Origin: Ursus arctos
Lineage: Eukaryota > Chordata > Mammalia > Carnivora > Ursidae
DNA length: 64,000 bases
Direction of reading: 5' to 3'
NCBI RefSeq assembly: GCF_023065955.2
Contig: NW_026623050.1
Coordinates: 18,062,501-18,126,500, forward strand
The notes beneath the pieces are model-generated. The model was not told where the DNA came from. It saw nothing but the letters and a program-made list of their open reading frames with translations, and made no database searches. The position numbers and the translations under genes were made by a program. Positions 1 through 9,576 of this stretch are shown in pieces; position 1 is the stretch's first letter; each line of letters opens with the position of its first letter.

Positions 1-764
1 TATCAAGAAATCAATTAATCAATCAGACATACAGCATTGAAGCACCTTAGCAAATTTTTCATTGGATAACAATGAATAATGCATGGCCCTCCAGTATATT
101 GACTGTGGTAAGTGGTCTTTAAGGTAAGGTGCTGCAACAAGTACCTTTAAATAAAATCAAAATAAAAAGTTTACCACAATCATAATAAATTGTTCAGTCA
201 TCTTCCTATTGACTCACATAGCATCTTTCTTCAGGGGCATTTGGAGTTATTTTTTTCCCCTTACAAACAGACCAGAACAAATTGATGAATTGAGCTTTCA
301 CTATGCTAATTTAGACATTATAAATATTTAATTAACATCCCTAATAGCCAGTCATAGTGGGCCCCCGCTCTACTTTACACTGTTCTTAATCTAAAGTAAA
401 TGCTTTTCCCATTAATAGCTTGATGCCATATTAGCAGCTTCCTCGGTAAAAGGGCCCCATTTAGTCCAAAAGGAGGGGGGCATTGAGTAGTCTGCATTAG
501 ATAGAGGTTTATTTCTGTTTGTAAAGGGTCATGGGAATAGTATCAAGTCTCTACTGATTCCACCTTTCCCAGTTGTTGCTTAAGTGAGATGATCCTAAGA
601 ATAGGAACAACATCTCAATTTTATTTTTCCAGAAAAGGTAATCTTTTGAGGTTGTACTATAATAAAAACTTATTTTAGTAAGATTTACATTAAAAGGTGG
701 ATCGTAGACAATGGATGACAAATTTCAAACCATGGAATGTACTGGTCTTTTCTACAGAGTGATG
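1..764. other. AT-rich non-coding DNA, no gene seen
   Basis: I see no open frame of note, RNA gene or recognisable repeat here. The part from about 290 to 480 has mixed composition with TAATTA-type and ATTAAT motifs and no repeat similarity that I recognise, so it is a weak candidate for conserved non-coding sequence. Confidence 0.5.
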
Positions 765-985
765 CAGTGAAAAGAATTCTGAACCAGGAATCAAATGATC
801 TAAGTTCAAATCCTATGATATTCACTAGCACTGGGACCCTTGGGCAAGGGATTTCACCCCTCTGAGCCTCAGTTTTCTCTTCTAATGTGGATGTAATTAA
901 TGTCTATGACACACGGTTACCTTAAAGATTAAATGGGAGAATGTTTGTGAAATTGAGTGTCATATAGTAGATAATTAATGTTGGG
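765..985 (+). repeat. MIR SINE (ancient, tRNA-derived)
   Basis: The order of landmarks matches the MIR consensus: 'aagttcaaatcc' near the start, then 'gggcaagggatttca', 'ctgagcctcagtttt', and a trailing 'attaaatgggagaat' block. The copy is heavily diverged, as expected of an element older than the placental radiation. Boundaries are approximate. Confidence 0.85.
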
Positions 986-1982
986 TTAATTCATAAATGA
1001 CTTCCAAATATTCATTAACCTTTCTGTCCCTTTATTTATTCTTGTCTTCTCTAAAATATCCTGTTATCATAAGCTAACACAATATTTGCAAATGTTTGTC
1101 TCATCAATTCTTGGATCTAGTTTCTATAATGTGAAGTGGAGAGAAGTGGGAGGCCAGAACCCCGTCCAGCAGGCAGTGTAAAACAGATACCAGAATTTAG
1201 ACTTTTAAAAGCTCTGAGTCATAAACTCTGATCACTGAAATGTCCTTACACAACAGTCCGTGTGTGGTTTAGAAAGACTCCAGAAGGAAGGAGCCTTGTA
1301 TATCCCAGGGGGCAGGAATCAGTCCAGAATGGAGAGTTCACGAAATTAGAAACTCTCTGGGCTGATCTACTCTGGTGCCTGATTCTGCAGTTGCTGAACG
1401 TTGAGAGTAGACAGCTGAAGAAAGGAAGAGAAGCTTCAGACAATTGAAACTTAAAACATTGGAAAGATAAGCCATTTTATTCTGATAATATTTCTCAAAG
1501 AGTTTGAGGAGACAATGGAATTGGCTTGTTAGATGTTGCTAGTTACAGAGACAATAGAAACCCTGAATTATTATTTGCCAGCACAAAATAAATATTACCT
1601 AACATAATATAGACATTAATATTGACAAGATACTTATCTAGGTGTAGTAAATATCCTAGTAAAATCGCATCATTTTGGTTTTTTGTACAAACCAAATTTT
1701 CCTTTTTATTTTTGGTTAGGCTCAGAAAGATCAGTGGGAAAGGGACAGGGACTGGCTGAAGATGAATTCCTAAGTAGCAGAGTAGTAGGAGGTATAGGCA
1801 AACACAGCAGAGTCTGGCATTGGCTAGCTCACTCTCTCCTCCTTGTGCTGCTTTTCCACCCCCTTGCTCTCTGTGTCTTCCTCTCTCATTTTTTCTTTCT
1901 ACTGTGTGAAGCTTCATTAAATAGAAAGGGAAATGTTTCTGCATGTCTTCTCCCCTTCCCCAACATTTTATTTTATTATTAT
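986..1982. other. Unassigned non-coding DNA
   Basis: No recognised repeat or gene. Open frames of 60-142 codons occur on both strands (for example 1543-1944 minus and 1683-2111 plus), but they overlap each other and the longest plus-strand frame runs into the next SINE. None shows a recognisable domain. Confidence 0.5.
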
Positions 1983-2159
1983 TTTTTAAAGATTTTATTT
2001 ATTTATTTGAGAGAGAGCAAGTTGGGGGGGGCAGAGGGAGAAGCAGAAGCAGAGTCCCCACTGAGCAGGGAACCTGCCCCAAGCCTCAATGCCAGGACCC
2101 ATAGATCATGACCTGAGCTGAAGGCAGACACTTAACTGACTGAGCCACCCAGGCGCCCC
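1983..2159 (-). mobile_element. Can-SINE (SINEC-type)
   Basis: Read on the plus strand the copy starts with a T-run and 'aaagattttatttattt', passes a GA-rich tract, and ends at the tRNA-like head 'gccacccaggcgcccct'. That is a full-length carnivore SINE in reverse orientation. Confidence 0.95.
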
Positions 2160-2424
2160 TCCCAAATATTTTATTTTGAGATACCCATGGGAAATGTTTT
2201 TGACCAGTGGCTCCCAGGGGTGTGTCCCAGAGTGTTAGTTCTTGAGGACATCATTCCTTCTAGGGGAATGCTTGGGGTGGGCTTAGAGAATTCTCATTAT
2301 CCATTTCTTAGGCCTCCTGAGTGAGGGCAATGGGCCTGCTGGAGGTAAGCTATGGTGAATTGTCGCCAAAGCTCTCAGGGTAGAAAGTGACTGACAGTTT
2401 GAAAAATATAATGTTTGCTCAGCC

Positions 2425-2935
2425 ATCCACTGCCCACTGTGTGCTAGGCACCTTGCTGGGCGCAGGAGTCAAGAGGAAATAGAAAGTGGTTGTTCCTGAT
2501 CTGAGGGAAGTGACATATTTAGATGTTGTTTCAGAGATCTGAAGAAAGCAGTGGGAGTAGAGAGGATGGGTAGCTGCTTGGGGCAGGGAATTTGTCACGG
2601 AAGGCTTTACCCAAGGAAGCAAACCCTCAAGCTCAGGAGGAGAGATGGAGTCGAGCAGGTAAAGATGAGGGTGTAGGGGGACAGAGAGGCAAAAAGAAAT
2701 AATTTGTGCTAAGGCAGTGCAGTCCGAGTGTTCAGCCTGGTAGGCGTGATGGGGTACAGCTCAAGAAGAAAGTCACTGGGGCCTGTGAGGGGTCCCGTTG
2801 CCAAGTTGGGCTTGGATTTCATAATTTACTCAACAGGGAACGAAATGAAATTTTTAAGCAGGCAAATGAGATGATCTGATTTATTGCTTAGGAAAATAAC
2901 TGGTGGCAGAATGAGGAGACTGGGGACAGGAAGGC
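2425..2935 (+). repeat. Ancient mammal-wide interspersed repeat, family not named
   Basis: The segment begins with 'gtgtgctaggcacc' and continues with 'ggaaggcttt', a 'gtgctaaggcagtgcag' block and 'gcaaatgagatgatctgattt'. This order recurs at 8.3-8.6, 30.66 and 41.9 kb of the window. The pattern resembles an old common repeat that I cannot name with confidence. It is highly diverged and non-coding. Confidence 0.6.
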
Positions 2936-3398
2936 CACTATAAAAATGATAAAAACAGCAAACCAAGACAAAACTGTACTCATACTCTTAGTGCATATAA
3001 AGCCCAAATTCATTAAATAATTTCCCAAATCTCCATTTCTTTTAATTAAACCACAGAGAAATGATAGTATCAAATTTATCTAAAGAGTGTAAATGTGATT
3101 ATTTTTCTATTTCCTATTACTTTTGTTTAATTTTGTAAGTAATATTGTAAGTATCCCATAGCTTTGCCTTTGAGTCTTGTTTTCTGTTGAACTTGATTTG
3201 CATGTTTTGGGGAGATAACCATTGTTCCTGGACTGGAAGCTTGTCTTCACTGGCGGTGGAGCTGGTCATATTCAAACAAAACACAAAGCACCTCAAAAAG
3301 CCTTGAAGAATAGTGGATCTTCATTATATGTCTTCTTGGAAGTGTCTTAAAACCTGCACTGCCCTTTTTAAATATAGCATTCCACATCTTAAATTTCC
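2936..3398. other. Unassigned AT-rich DNA
   Basis: Nothing recognised. A 61-codon minus-strand frame at 2888-3073 has no family resemblance and overlaps the end of the preceding repeat. Confidence 0.5.
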
Positions 3399-3541
3399 TA
3401 AAGTTCCTCTTTATTTTACTTTTTAAAAAAAAGATTTTATTTATTTGCCAGAGAGAGAGAGAGAGCAGAAGCAGGGGGAGTAGCGGGCAGAGGGAGAAGC
3501 GGCCTCCCGCTGAGCAAGGAGCCTGATTTAAAGTTCCTCTT
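3399..3541 (-). mobile_element. Can-SINE lacking its head, with 13-bp TSD
   Basis: A 5'-truncated SINE: the tail and GA-rich body are present, but the tRNA-like head is absent because the copy stops at 'gagcctgat'. It is bounded by the perfect direct repeat 'taaagttcctctt' at 3399-3411 and 3529-3541. The truncation therefore happened during insertion, not by later deletion. Confidence 0.95.
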
Positions 3542-3590
3542 CAGACATCTCTTTATTCTCCCTCCCAATGTTTCTCCTTTTTAAAATAAT

Positions 3591-3782
3591 TTTTTAAGAT
3601 GTTATTTATTTATGATTTATGTGTGAGAGAGACAGAGGGAGAGAGTGCACATGAGCAGGGGGAGAGGCAGAAGGAGACAGAGAAGCAGACTCCCTCCTGA
3701 GCAAGGAGCCTGATTGATCTCAGGACCCTGGATCATGACCTGAGCCGAAGGCAGATACTTAACTGAGTCACTCAGGCGTCCC
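3591..3782 (-). mobile_element. Can-SINE
   Basis: Full-length minus-strand copy from the T-rich tail ('tttttaagatgttattta') to the diverged head 'ctcaggcgtccc'. It lies 50 bp from the preceding truncated copy. Confidence 0.93.
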
Positions 3783-4606
3783 TCTCCTCTTCTTCTTTAG
3801 TAATGAAATTCCTATAATGTTGAGTGTGGCAATGTGCACAGATATGCAACTGTGTCTCCAGATCTCTCTTGCAGAAAAGGGTAGTGGTTCATGAGAAGTG
3901 GTCTTCTGGTAATACTTTCAGAAAAGTACTTTAAAGGAGGCTGGGATGTTTGACCTTTGGTCTTGTGCCTTTTTCCTGATGTTTGGATCATAGACTTGAT
4001 GGTCGGAGCTGCAGTGATCGTCTTGCAGCTATGAGGCATTTTTGAGGGTAAAAGCTATGTGTTAAAGATGGTGTGGCAGAAAAGTAGAAGAAGCCTGGTT
4101 CCTAAGGACCCTGGAGTCATCATGCCAGCCCTTAACTGTGTACCTCTGGATTTTTTTCATGAGAGAGAAATAGGCCTTTATCATATTTAAGTCAAGATTA
4201 TTTCAGATGTGTTACTACCAGCTGAATGTGTTTCTAAGTGATACAACCTACACAAATTTTGAAAGTAGGTTCTAAAATCTGACAATCCTGGCATGAGTGT
4301 ATTGACATTATTAATCAATTAAAAAGTATATTTCCTTATTTTCTTCACTTTGATAGTCTGTAACTTGTCATAGCAATATTGCTTATTTTCCTTTTTGTCC
4401 TGTTGCTATGCAAGTATGTTTTGATTTCTTATTACTTATCCTAACAGTAGTATTTATTCTATGTCCTTCTATTCATATGTTTTCTCTTATTTGTCTGTTT
4501 CTCATATGAAATGGCTTTGGATTTCTTATGTTTCTTAACTCACACTTCTTCGTTGATAGTTGTAAGCTTCCAATTACTTCATTAGGTCTTCAAGGAACTC
4601 ATCTCC
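3783..4606. other. Unassigned non-coding DNA
   Basis: No recognisable gene or repeat. A 75-codon minus-strand frame (3812-4039) lacks any motif that I know. Confidence 0.5.
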
Positions 4607-4859
4607 GAGCATTGACGTTATTTTATTTTATTTTATTTTATTTTATTTTATTTTATTTTATTTTATTTTATTTTATTTTAGAGAGGGAAGGGGGAGGGAA
4701 AGGCAGAGGGAGAGGGAGAAAGAGAATTTAAGCAGGCTGCACACCCGGTGTGGATCCTGCTGTGGGGCTCAATCTCACAACCCTGAGATCATGACCTGAG
4801 CCAAAATCAAGAGTCAGATGCTTAAGTGAGCCACCCAGGTGCCCCTGAGCATTTACGTT
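4607..4859 (-). mobile_element. Can-SINE with expanded (TTTTA) tail and TSD
   Basis: A minus-strand SINE whose tail is a pure TTTTA array. Its near-perfect TSD is gagcattgacgtt at 4607-4619 and gagcatttacgtt at 4847-4859, with one mismatch. The SINE body spans about 4680-4846. Confidence 0.95.
4621..4680. repeat. (TTTTA)12 microsatellite
   Basis: Twelve uninterrupted TTTTA units. They correspond to TAAAA units in the A-tail of the minus-strand SINE, a common birthplace for microsatellites. Length polymorphism between individuals is likely. Confidence 0.97.
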
Positions 4860-4897
4860 TTGAAATATATATTCATTTTTATTTTTTATTTTTATAT

Positions 4898-5083
4898 TTT
4901 TAAAAGATTTTATTTATTTGACAGAGACAGTGAGAGAGGGAACACAAGCAAGGGGAGTGTGAGAGGGAGAAGCAGGCTTCCCACGGAGCAGGGAGCCCAA
5001 TGTGGGGCTCGATCCCAGGACCCTGGGATCATGACCTGAGCTTAAGGCAGATGCTTAACGGCTGAGCCACCCAGGCGTCCCCA
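4898..5083 (-). mobile_element. Can-SINE
   Basis: Minus-strand copy from 'aaaagattttatttatttg' to 'gccacccaggcgtcccc'. It is flanked by similar AT-rich strings (aaatatatatt) that probably represent the TSD. Second member of the 4.6-5.5 kb stack. Confidence 0.93.
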
Positions 5084-5094
5084 AAATATATATT

Positions 5095-5271
5095 TATTTT
5101 TAAAAAAGATTTTATTTATTTATTTGATAGAGCAAAGGTGGGTACAGAGGGACAGGGAGAAGCAGACTCCCGCTGAGCAGGGAGCCTGACTGGGGGCTTG
5201 ATCCCAGGACCCTGGGATCGTGACCTGAGCTGAAGGCAGGTGCTTAACCCACTGAGCCACCCCAGAGCCCC
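5095..5271 (-). mobile_element. Can-SINE
   Basis: Minus-strand copy from 'aaaaaagattttatttat' to the slightly mutated head 'gagccaccccagagcccc'. Third member of the stack, separated from its neighbours only by short AT-rich sequence derived from the target. Confidence 0.92.
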
Positions 5272-5277
5272 ACATTT

Positions 5278-5506
5278 TGAAATATATTCTTTTTTTTTTT
5301 TTTTTTTTAAAGATTTTATTTATTTATGTGACAGAGAGACAGCCAGCGAGAGAGGGAACACAGCAGGCGAGTGAGAGAGGAAGAAGCAGGCTCCCAGCGG
5401 AGGAGCCCGATGTGGGACTCGATCCCGGAATGCCGGGATCACGCCCTGAGCCGAAGGCAGACGCTTTAACGACTGCGCTACCCAGGCGCCCCTGAAATAT
5501 ATTCTT
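5278..5506 (-). mobile_element. Young-subtype Can-SINE with perfect 14-bp TSD
   Basis: The TSD 'tgaaatatattctt' is at 5278-5291 and 5493-5506. The body carries the diagnostic 'agccagcgagagaggg', 'agcggaggagcc' and 'cgccctgagccgaaggcag' features of the younger arctoid subtype. The perfect TSD and long T-run point to a comparatively recent insertion. Confidence 0.96.
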
Positions 5507-5881
5507 AAATAGTAAATTGCTTTATTTTTATTTCTTCTTTACATCACTATTGAAGCCTTATGAAATATGTACATGAGTAAATTATATTAATTCATTTTAC
5601 TTTAGGATAGTGAAGGAGACATAACATGATCTTTGTTAATAAAGGGGGTATTGGGTCTAATTGGATTGAACAATACTTTCCTATACCCATGCTACACAAA
5701 ATGTCTGCTTACCCAGGCTGACATGTACAGGTCCCTGAAGCAAGCCTGCATCCAGGTGAGGCTTACAGTGATGGACACTTACGCATCTACCAAAAAGAAT
5801 GAAACATTGGTTAATGAGAGGCTGCCCAAAATGACCTTGTCTACAAGGCATGCAATTAAGGTTTTCTCTTGTGCTTAAGCT
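5507..5881. other. Unassigned DNA with an 81-codon open frame
   Basis: The plus-strand frame 5633-5878 has no recognised domain, no promoter and no codon signature that I can defend. Bases 5662-5679 are the apparent donor of a short insertion in the SINE at 6.35 kb (see findings). Confidence 0.45.
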
Positions 5882-6123
5882 TGATTTATCTATTCTTTTT
5901 TTTTATAATGATTTTTTATTATATTATGTTAGTCACCATACAGTACATCCCCAGTTTTCGATGTAAGGCTCGATGATTCATTAGTTGTGTATAACACCCA
6001 GTGCACCAGGCAATATGTGCCCTCCTTACTACCCATCACCGACCTATCCCATTCCCCCACCCCCCTCCCCTCTGTAGCCCTCAGTTTGTTTCTCATAGTC
6101 CATAGTCTGATTTATCTATTCTT
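5882..6123 (-). mobile_element. L1 3'-end fragment with 16-bp TSD
   Basis: About 210 bp of carnivore L1 3' UTR in reverse: a T-rich end, then 'gtcaccatacagtacatcc', 'cagtgcaccaggcaatatg' and a C-rich tract. The perfect TSD tgatttatctattctt (5882-5897 and 6108-6123) proves a severely 5'-truncated retrotransposition. The same 3' UTR appears in plus orientation at about 21.9-22.18 kb. Confidence 0.95.
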
Positions 6124-6346
6124 GTCTCCTTTGAAACTTATTATTTTTTTTCTGTTGTGATATACCCTCTTTCATTCAGATTTATTGATATAAATAGCAA
6201 AATCCCTAAATCTGTAGAGGTCTGTGTCCACATGCCTTTTTCTATTGTTTCTACTTCAGTACAGGGGCATTTGGCTTCAAACTACTGACTTTTGTTGGTA
6301 TTACCGAGCATGGTGTGTAATTACACATTATGATGGCCCATGTCTA

Positions 6347-6552
6347 TTTTTTTTTTTAAAGATTTTATTTATTTATTTGAGAGACAGCACAAGCTGGGGC
6401 AGGAGCAGAGGCAGAGGAGGAAGCAGGCTCCCTACTGAGCAGGGAGCCCAACGCAGTGCTGGACCCCAGGACCCTGAGATCATGACCTGAGCCAAAGGCA
6501 GATGGATTGAACAATACTTTGTTCAAATGTGTCTGAGCCACCCAGGCGCCCC
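6347..6552 (-). mobile_element. Can-SINE with an internal foreign insertion
   Basis: Minus-strand copy from the T-run to 'gccacccaggcgcccc'. Between 'gccaaaggcagatg' and 'tctgagccaccc', where other copies have about 11 bases, it carries roughly 27 extra bases (6505-6531). These include a perfect hairpin, and part of them matches 5662-5679 (see findings). Confidence 0.93.
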
Positions 6553-7288
6553 ACAATAGCCAATGTCTTGTGGCTCACTTGACCTAAAGCTCCTAAAACA
6601 AAATATTGATATACGAGAATACTGAATCTATTCCTTGAAATATACATTCCCTCCCCTTTTTGTTTAAAAAGTTCAAAACTCATAATGACTGCAAGTGTAA
6701 TGTCTGGAAACAGATTAAAAACAGAGTGAAACATAAGGAGAGAGAAAAATAGGCAATTTGAAATAGGAATAGAAATAGAAATAACACTTCAAGTCAAAAA
6801 CGAAATCAAGCTATGGTGCTTCTTAAATTTGTGGTATAAAATCCATCATTTCCAATAGGACTAAAAGTAACATTCCAGCAACTTCTGAGGATTTAAATCT
6901 GGAATAAAACTCTAGATTCTTCTTAGGAAAACTGGGGTAAAGGAGAGGCTCTGCAGGTTTCTATCCCTACTCAAACTGGAGCAGCTTCATTTTATAAAAA
7001 ATTTTGGATATGAATTAGTGTAGGTAAAGAATTTATCTCTAAAAGCAATGGAAAAGCATTGTTTAGTACTCTTTTTGTTGACCATAAGTAGGCATGCATA
7101 ATCAGTATTTTCAGCTCCCCTAGGTAATTTAATTCCCCTCATTCTTAGGAAAATCTATGATTACTAACAAATAAGCACATATAATGAAAAATTCTTTTAA
7201 AAATAAACTTTCTCATTCAAATAAAAATAAATCTTGAACCATATTGATAAAGATATTCCATGTTTTTCTGAGTTTTTAATTTTGTTTT
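6553..7288. other. Unassigned AT-rich DNA
   Basis: No gene or repeat recognised. The 84-codon minus-strand frame 6480-6734 begins in this unassigned DNA and ends inside the adjacent SINE, and it has no domain. Confidence 0.5.
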
Positions 7289-7516
7289 GAAATATCAAAA
7301 TCCTGGGATGCCGGGGTGGCTCAGCCAGTTAAGCGTCTGCCTTCAGCTCAGGTCATGATCCTGGAGTCCCAGGATCAAGCCCACGTCAGGCTCCCTGCTC
7401 AGCGGGGAGTCTGTTTCTTCCTTTCACTCTGCCCTTCCCCCTGCTCCTTCTCTCTCTCTCCCTCACTCTTTCTCAAATAAATAAATAAAATCTTAAAAAA
7501 GAAAAGAAATATCAAA
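7289..7516 (+). mobile_element. Can-SINE with TSD
   Basis: Plus-strand copy: head 'gccggggtggctcagccag', then 'tcaggtcatgatcctgg', a CT-rich tract, and 'aataaataaataaaatctt' before the A-tail. The TSD gaaatatcaaa lies at 7289-7299 and 7506-7516. Confidence 0.96.
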
Positions 7517-7934
7517 GATTCCTAACTAGACTTTTGGCATTAGAAAATTAGTGATAGTCCCTTATTAACATCATATATTTCAACACATTTTTTTTTTTTG
7601 CCACAGTGACAATACAAATGCCATTTTGCTCTATAGAGATAATCTGAGTTGGAATCATATCACAATTCTGAGAGACAGAAAATGAAGCAGATGTTTAAAA
7701 TATGATTCTTTAAATATAAATATAAGAGATGTAACATTATAGTTCTTATGACTTTTTGAAATATGGGGTGTATACTTGATGCTGCTTTAGTACTACTCTG
7801 CAGGATGAATTATAGACTGAAGTTCATTAACATTTACTGTACATTTAAGTTGAGGTCAAAGAAGAACAATAGTATCTGCCTACTTTTTCAAATTTAAACA
7901 TTTAAAAAATTATTTCTATTTATTAATTTTTTGA
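7517..7934. other. Unassigned AT-rich DNA
   Basis: Nothing recognised beyond short T-runs. Confidence 0.5.
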
Positions 7935-8120
7935 AAAAAGATTAATTTATTTGACAAAGAGAGAGGGTGTGAGGGGGCAGAGGGAGAGGGAGAGAGAGAG
8001 AAGCAGACTCTCTGCTGAACATGAAGCCCAATGTAGGGCTTGATCTCGCAACCCTGAGAATACAACCTGAGCTGAAATCAAGAGTTGGATGCTTAACCAA
8101 CTAAGCTACCCAGGAGCCTG
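7935..8120 (-). mobile_element. Can-SINE (older, diverged)
   Basis: Minus-strand copy from 'aaaaaagattaatttattt' through a GA tract to 'aagctacccaggagcct'. It is more diverged than most copies in the window. Confidence 0.9.
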
Positions 8121-8299
8121 TATTTATTTATTTTTTAAAATTTTACTTGAGAGGCACAAATTAGGCAATGGGAATGTTAAATGTGAAAGAAAAAGGACAG
8201 AGATAGATAGTATTAGGGTAATTGTTTGTTTTGTTTGCTGATATAGATTGTTTGCCACCTTCCCTCTGCTGACTGCAACAAAGCTGAAATATATGTTGC

Positions 8300-8645
8300 T
8301 AAGATGAACTAATTTGATAGTTAAAGAATAGTAGTTGAGTGCTACAGTGGCACAAGACAAGATTGGAGACTTGGGTACAGACTGGACCACAAAAGGCCTT
8401 TTGGGCCAAAATGTTACAGACCTCTGCATTGTATTCCAAATACAATGGGAAGCCATCAAAGACTTTTCAACAGAGTGACCCAGTTCATGTTTTCAAAGAT
8501 TCCCATGGCTGCTGTCTAGGAAATGAATGATAGAGGTTGACCAGTGGAAGTGGAAGTTGAGGAGGCTGTTGCAGCTTCAGGTGAGATGATGGTTTGAACT
8601 AAGGTGGTGGCTGTGGAGAGGAAGAAAAATGGAACTTGTGAATGT
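8300..8645 (+). repeat. Ancient interspersed repeat, left part
   Basis: Landmarks include 'gggaagccatcaaagactt', 'cagagtgacccagttcatg', 'ggctgttgcagcttcaggt' and 'ggtggtggctgtgg'. This is the same old family as at 2.4-2.9 kb. The family pattern appears to resume after the L1 at about 12.06 kb, which would make this the split host of that L1. Confidence 0.6.
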
Positions 8646-8789
8646 CAGTTTTTCTCAAACTCTTCCAAAAAAATCGAAGAGGAAGGAACACTTCCAAACA
8701 CATTTTACAAGGGCAACATTACCCTGATACCAAAACCAGACTAACACCCAAAGGAAAGAAAACTATAGGCAAATATCTCTGATGGACTT
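8646..8789 (+). mobile_element. Old L1 ORF2 fragment, left part of an interrupted element
   Basis: Begins with the L1 reverse-transcriptase-region block 'aactcttccaaaa...gaggaaggaacacttcc' and continues through 'ggcaaatatctctgatgg'. The expected continuation ('catagatgtaaaaatc') appears only after the LTR, at about 9.58 kb, so this is the left arm of one L1. Confidence 0.9.
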
Positions 8790-9576
8790 TGTGATATTGG
8801 GATTTATAATAAGAAATATATATTTGGTCTTTGGCCCCATTCCTAACACAGAGCTCCAGAAACCCTTGGAAATTCCTAAGTGATGAGAATTGTACAGGTA
8901 TCCTTTTTTATGTTAATGAGGTGACTTGTGGACCCCATCTAAAGATGGGGGCTGGCTACCAAGAGAATTAACCAGATGATGAGGGTTGGAACTTATAGAC
9001 CCATGCCCTATCCTCCAGTGAGGGTAGAGGGGCTGGAGGTTGAACCAATCACCAATGACTAATGATTTATTTAATTATGCCTAGTAATAAGCCTCCATTA
9101 ACCTCCAAAACGAGGGTTAAGAGAACTCCTGGGTTGGTGAACACATGGAAGTTCAAGGAGTTTGACATGGAAACTCCATGCTGTTTCTCCACACCCTGCT
9201 CTATGCATTTCTTCCCCCTGGATTCCTGAGTTATATCATTTTATAATAAACTGCTGACATAGAAAGTAATATGTTTCTCTGAGTTCTGTGAGCCGCTCTG
9301 GCAAATTAATCTTACCAAAGGAGAGGGTTGTGGGAATGGCTGATTTATAATCAGTTGGTCAGAAGTACAGGTAACAATCTGGACTTGTGACTGGCATCTG
9401 AAGTCAGAGGGGGCAGTTTTGTAGGACTGAACCCTTAACCTGTGGGATCTGATGCTATCTTTGGGTAGATATTAGAATTGAGTTGAATTGTAGGATACCT
9501 AGCTAGTGTCAGATAATTGCCTGTTGGAAATGCGGGAGGACTCCCTGTCTACCACATGATAGTTGGTGACTAGACA
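8790..9576 (+). mobile_element. Solitary LTR of an endogenous retrovirus, inside the L1
   Basis: A 787-bp unit that starts TG and ends CA. It has a polyadenylation-type 'ataataaactg' near the middle, followed by an R/U5-like block with 'gagttctgtgagccgctct' and 'cttaacctgtgggatctga'. It interrupts an otherwise continuous L1. No internal retroviral genes are present, so it is a solo LTR. I do not recall the exact family name, and no clean short TSD survives. Confidence 0.75.

Noticed and set aside
1683..2111. 142-codon plus-strand open frame
   Set aside because: It overlaps an antisense 133-codon frame and runs into a SINE. The C-terminal part is SINE translation, with no domain or splice support.
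5633..5878. 81-codon plus-strand frame with a CAG|gtgagg donor-like site inside
   Set aside because: The implied exon would be about 40 nt with a weak acceptor. No protein similarity.
7289..7516. tRNA gene inside SINE heads
   Set aside because: The heads resemble tRNA-Lys A and B boxes but are the promoters of SINEs. No cloverleaf with a proper acceptor stem was found.
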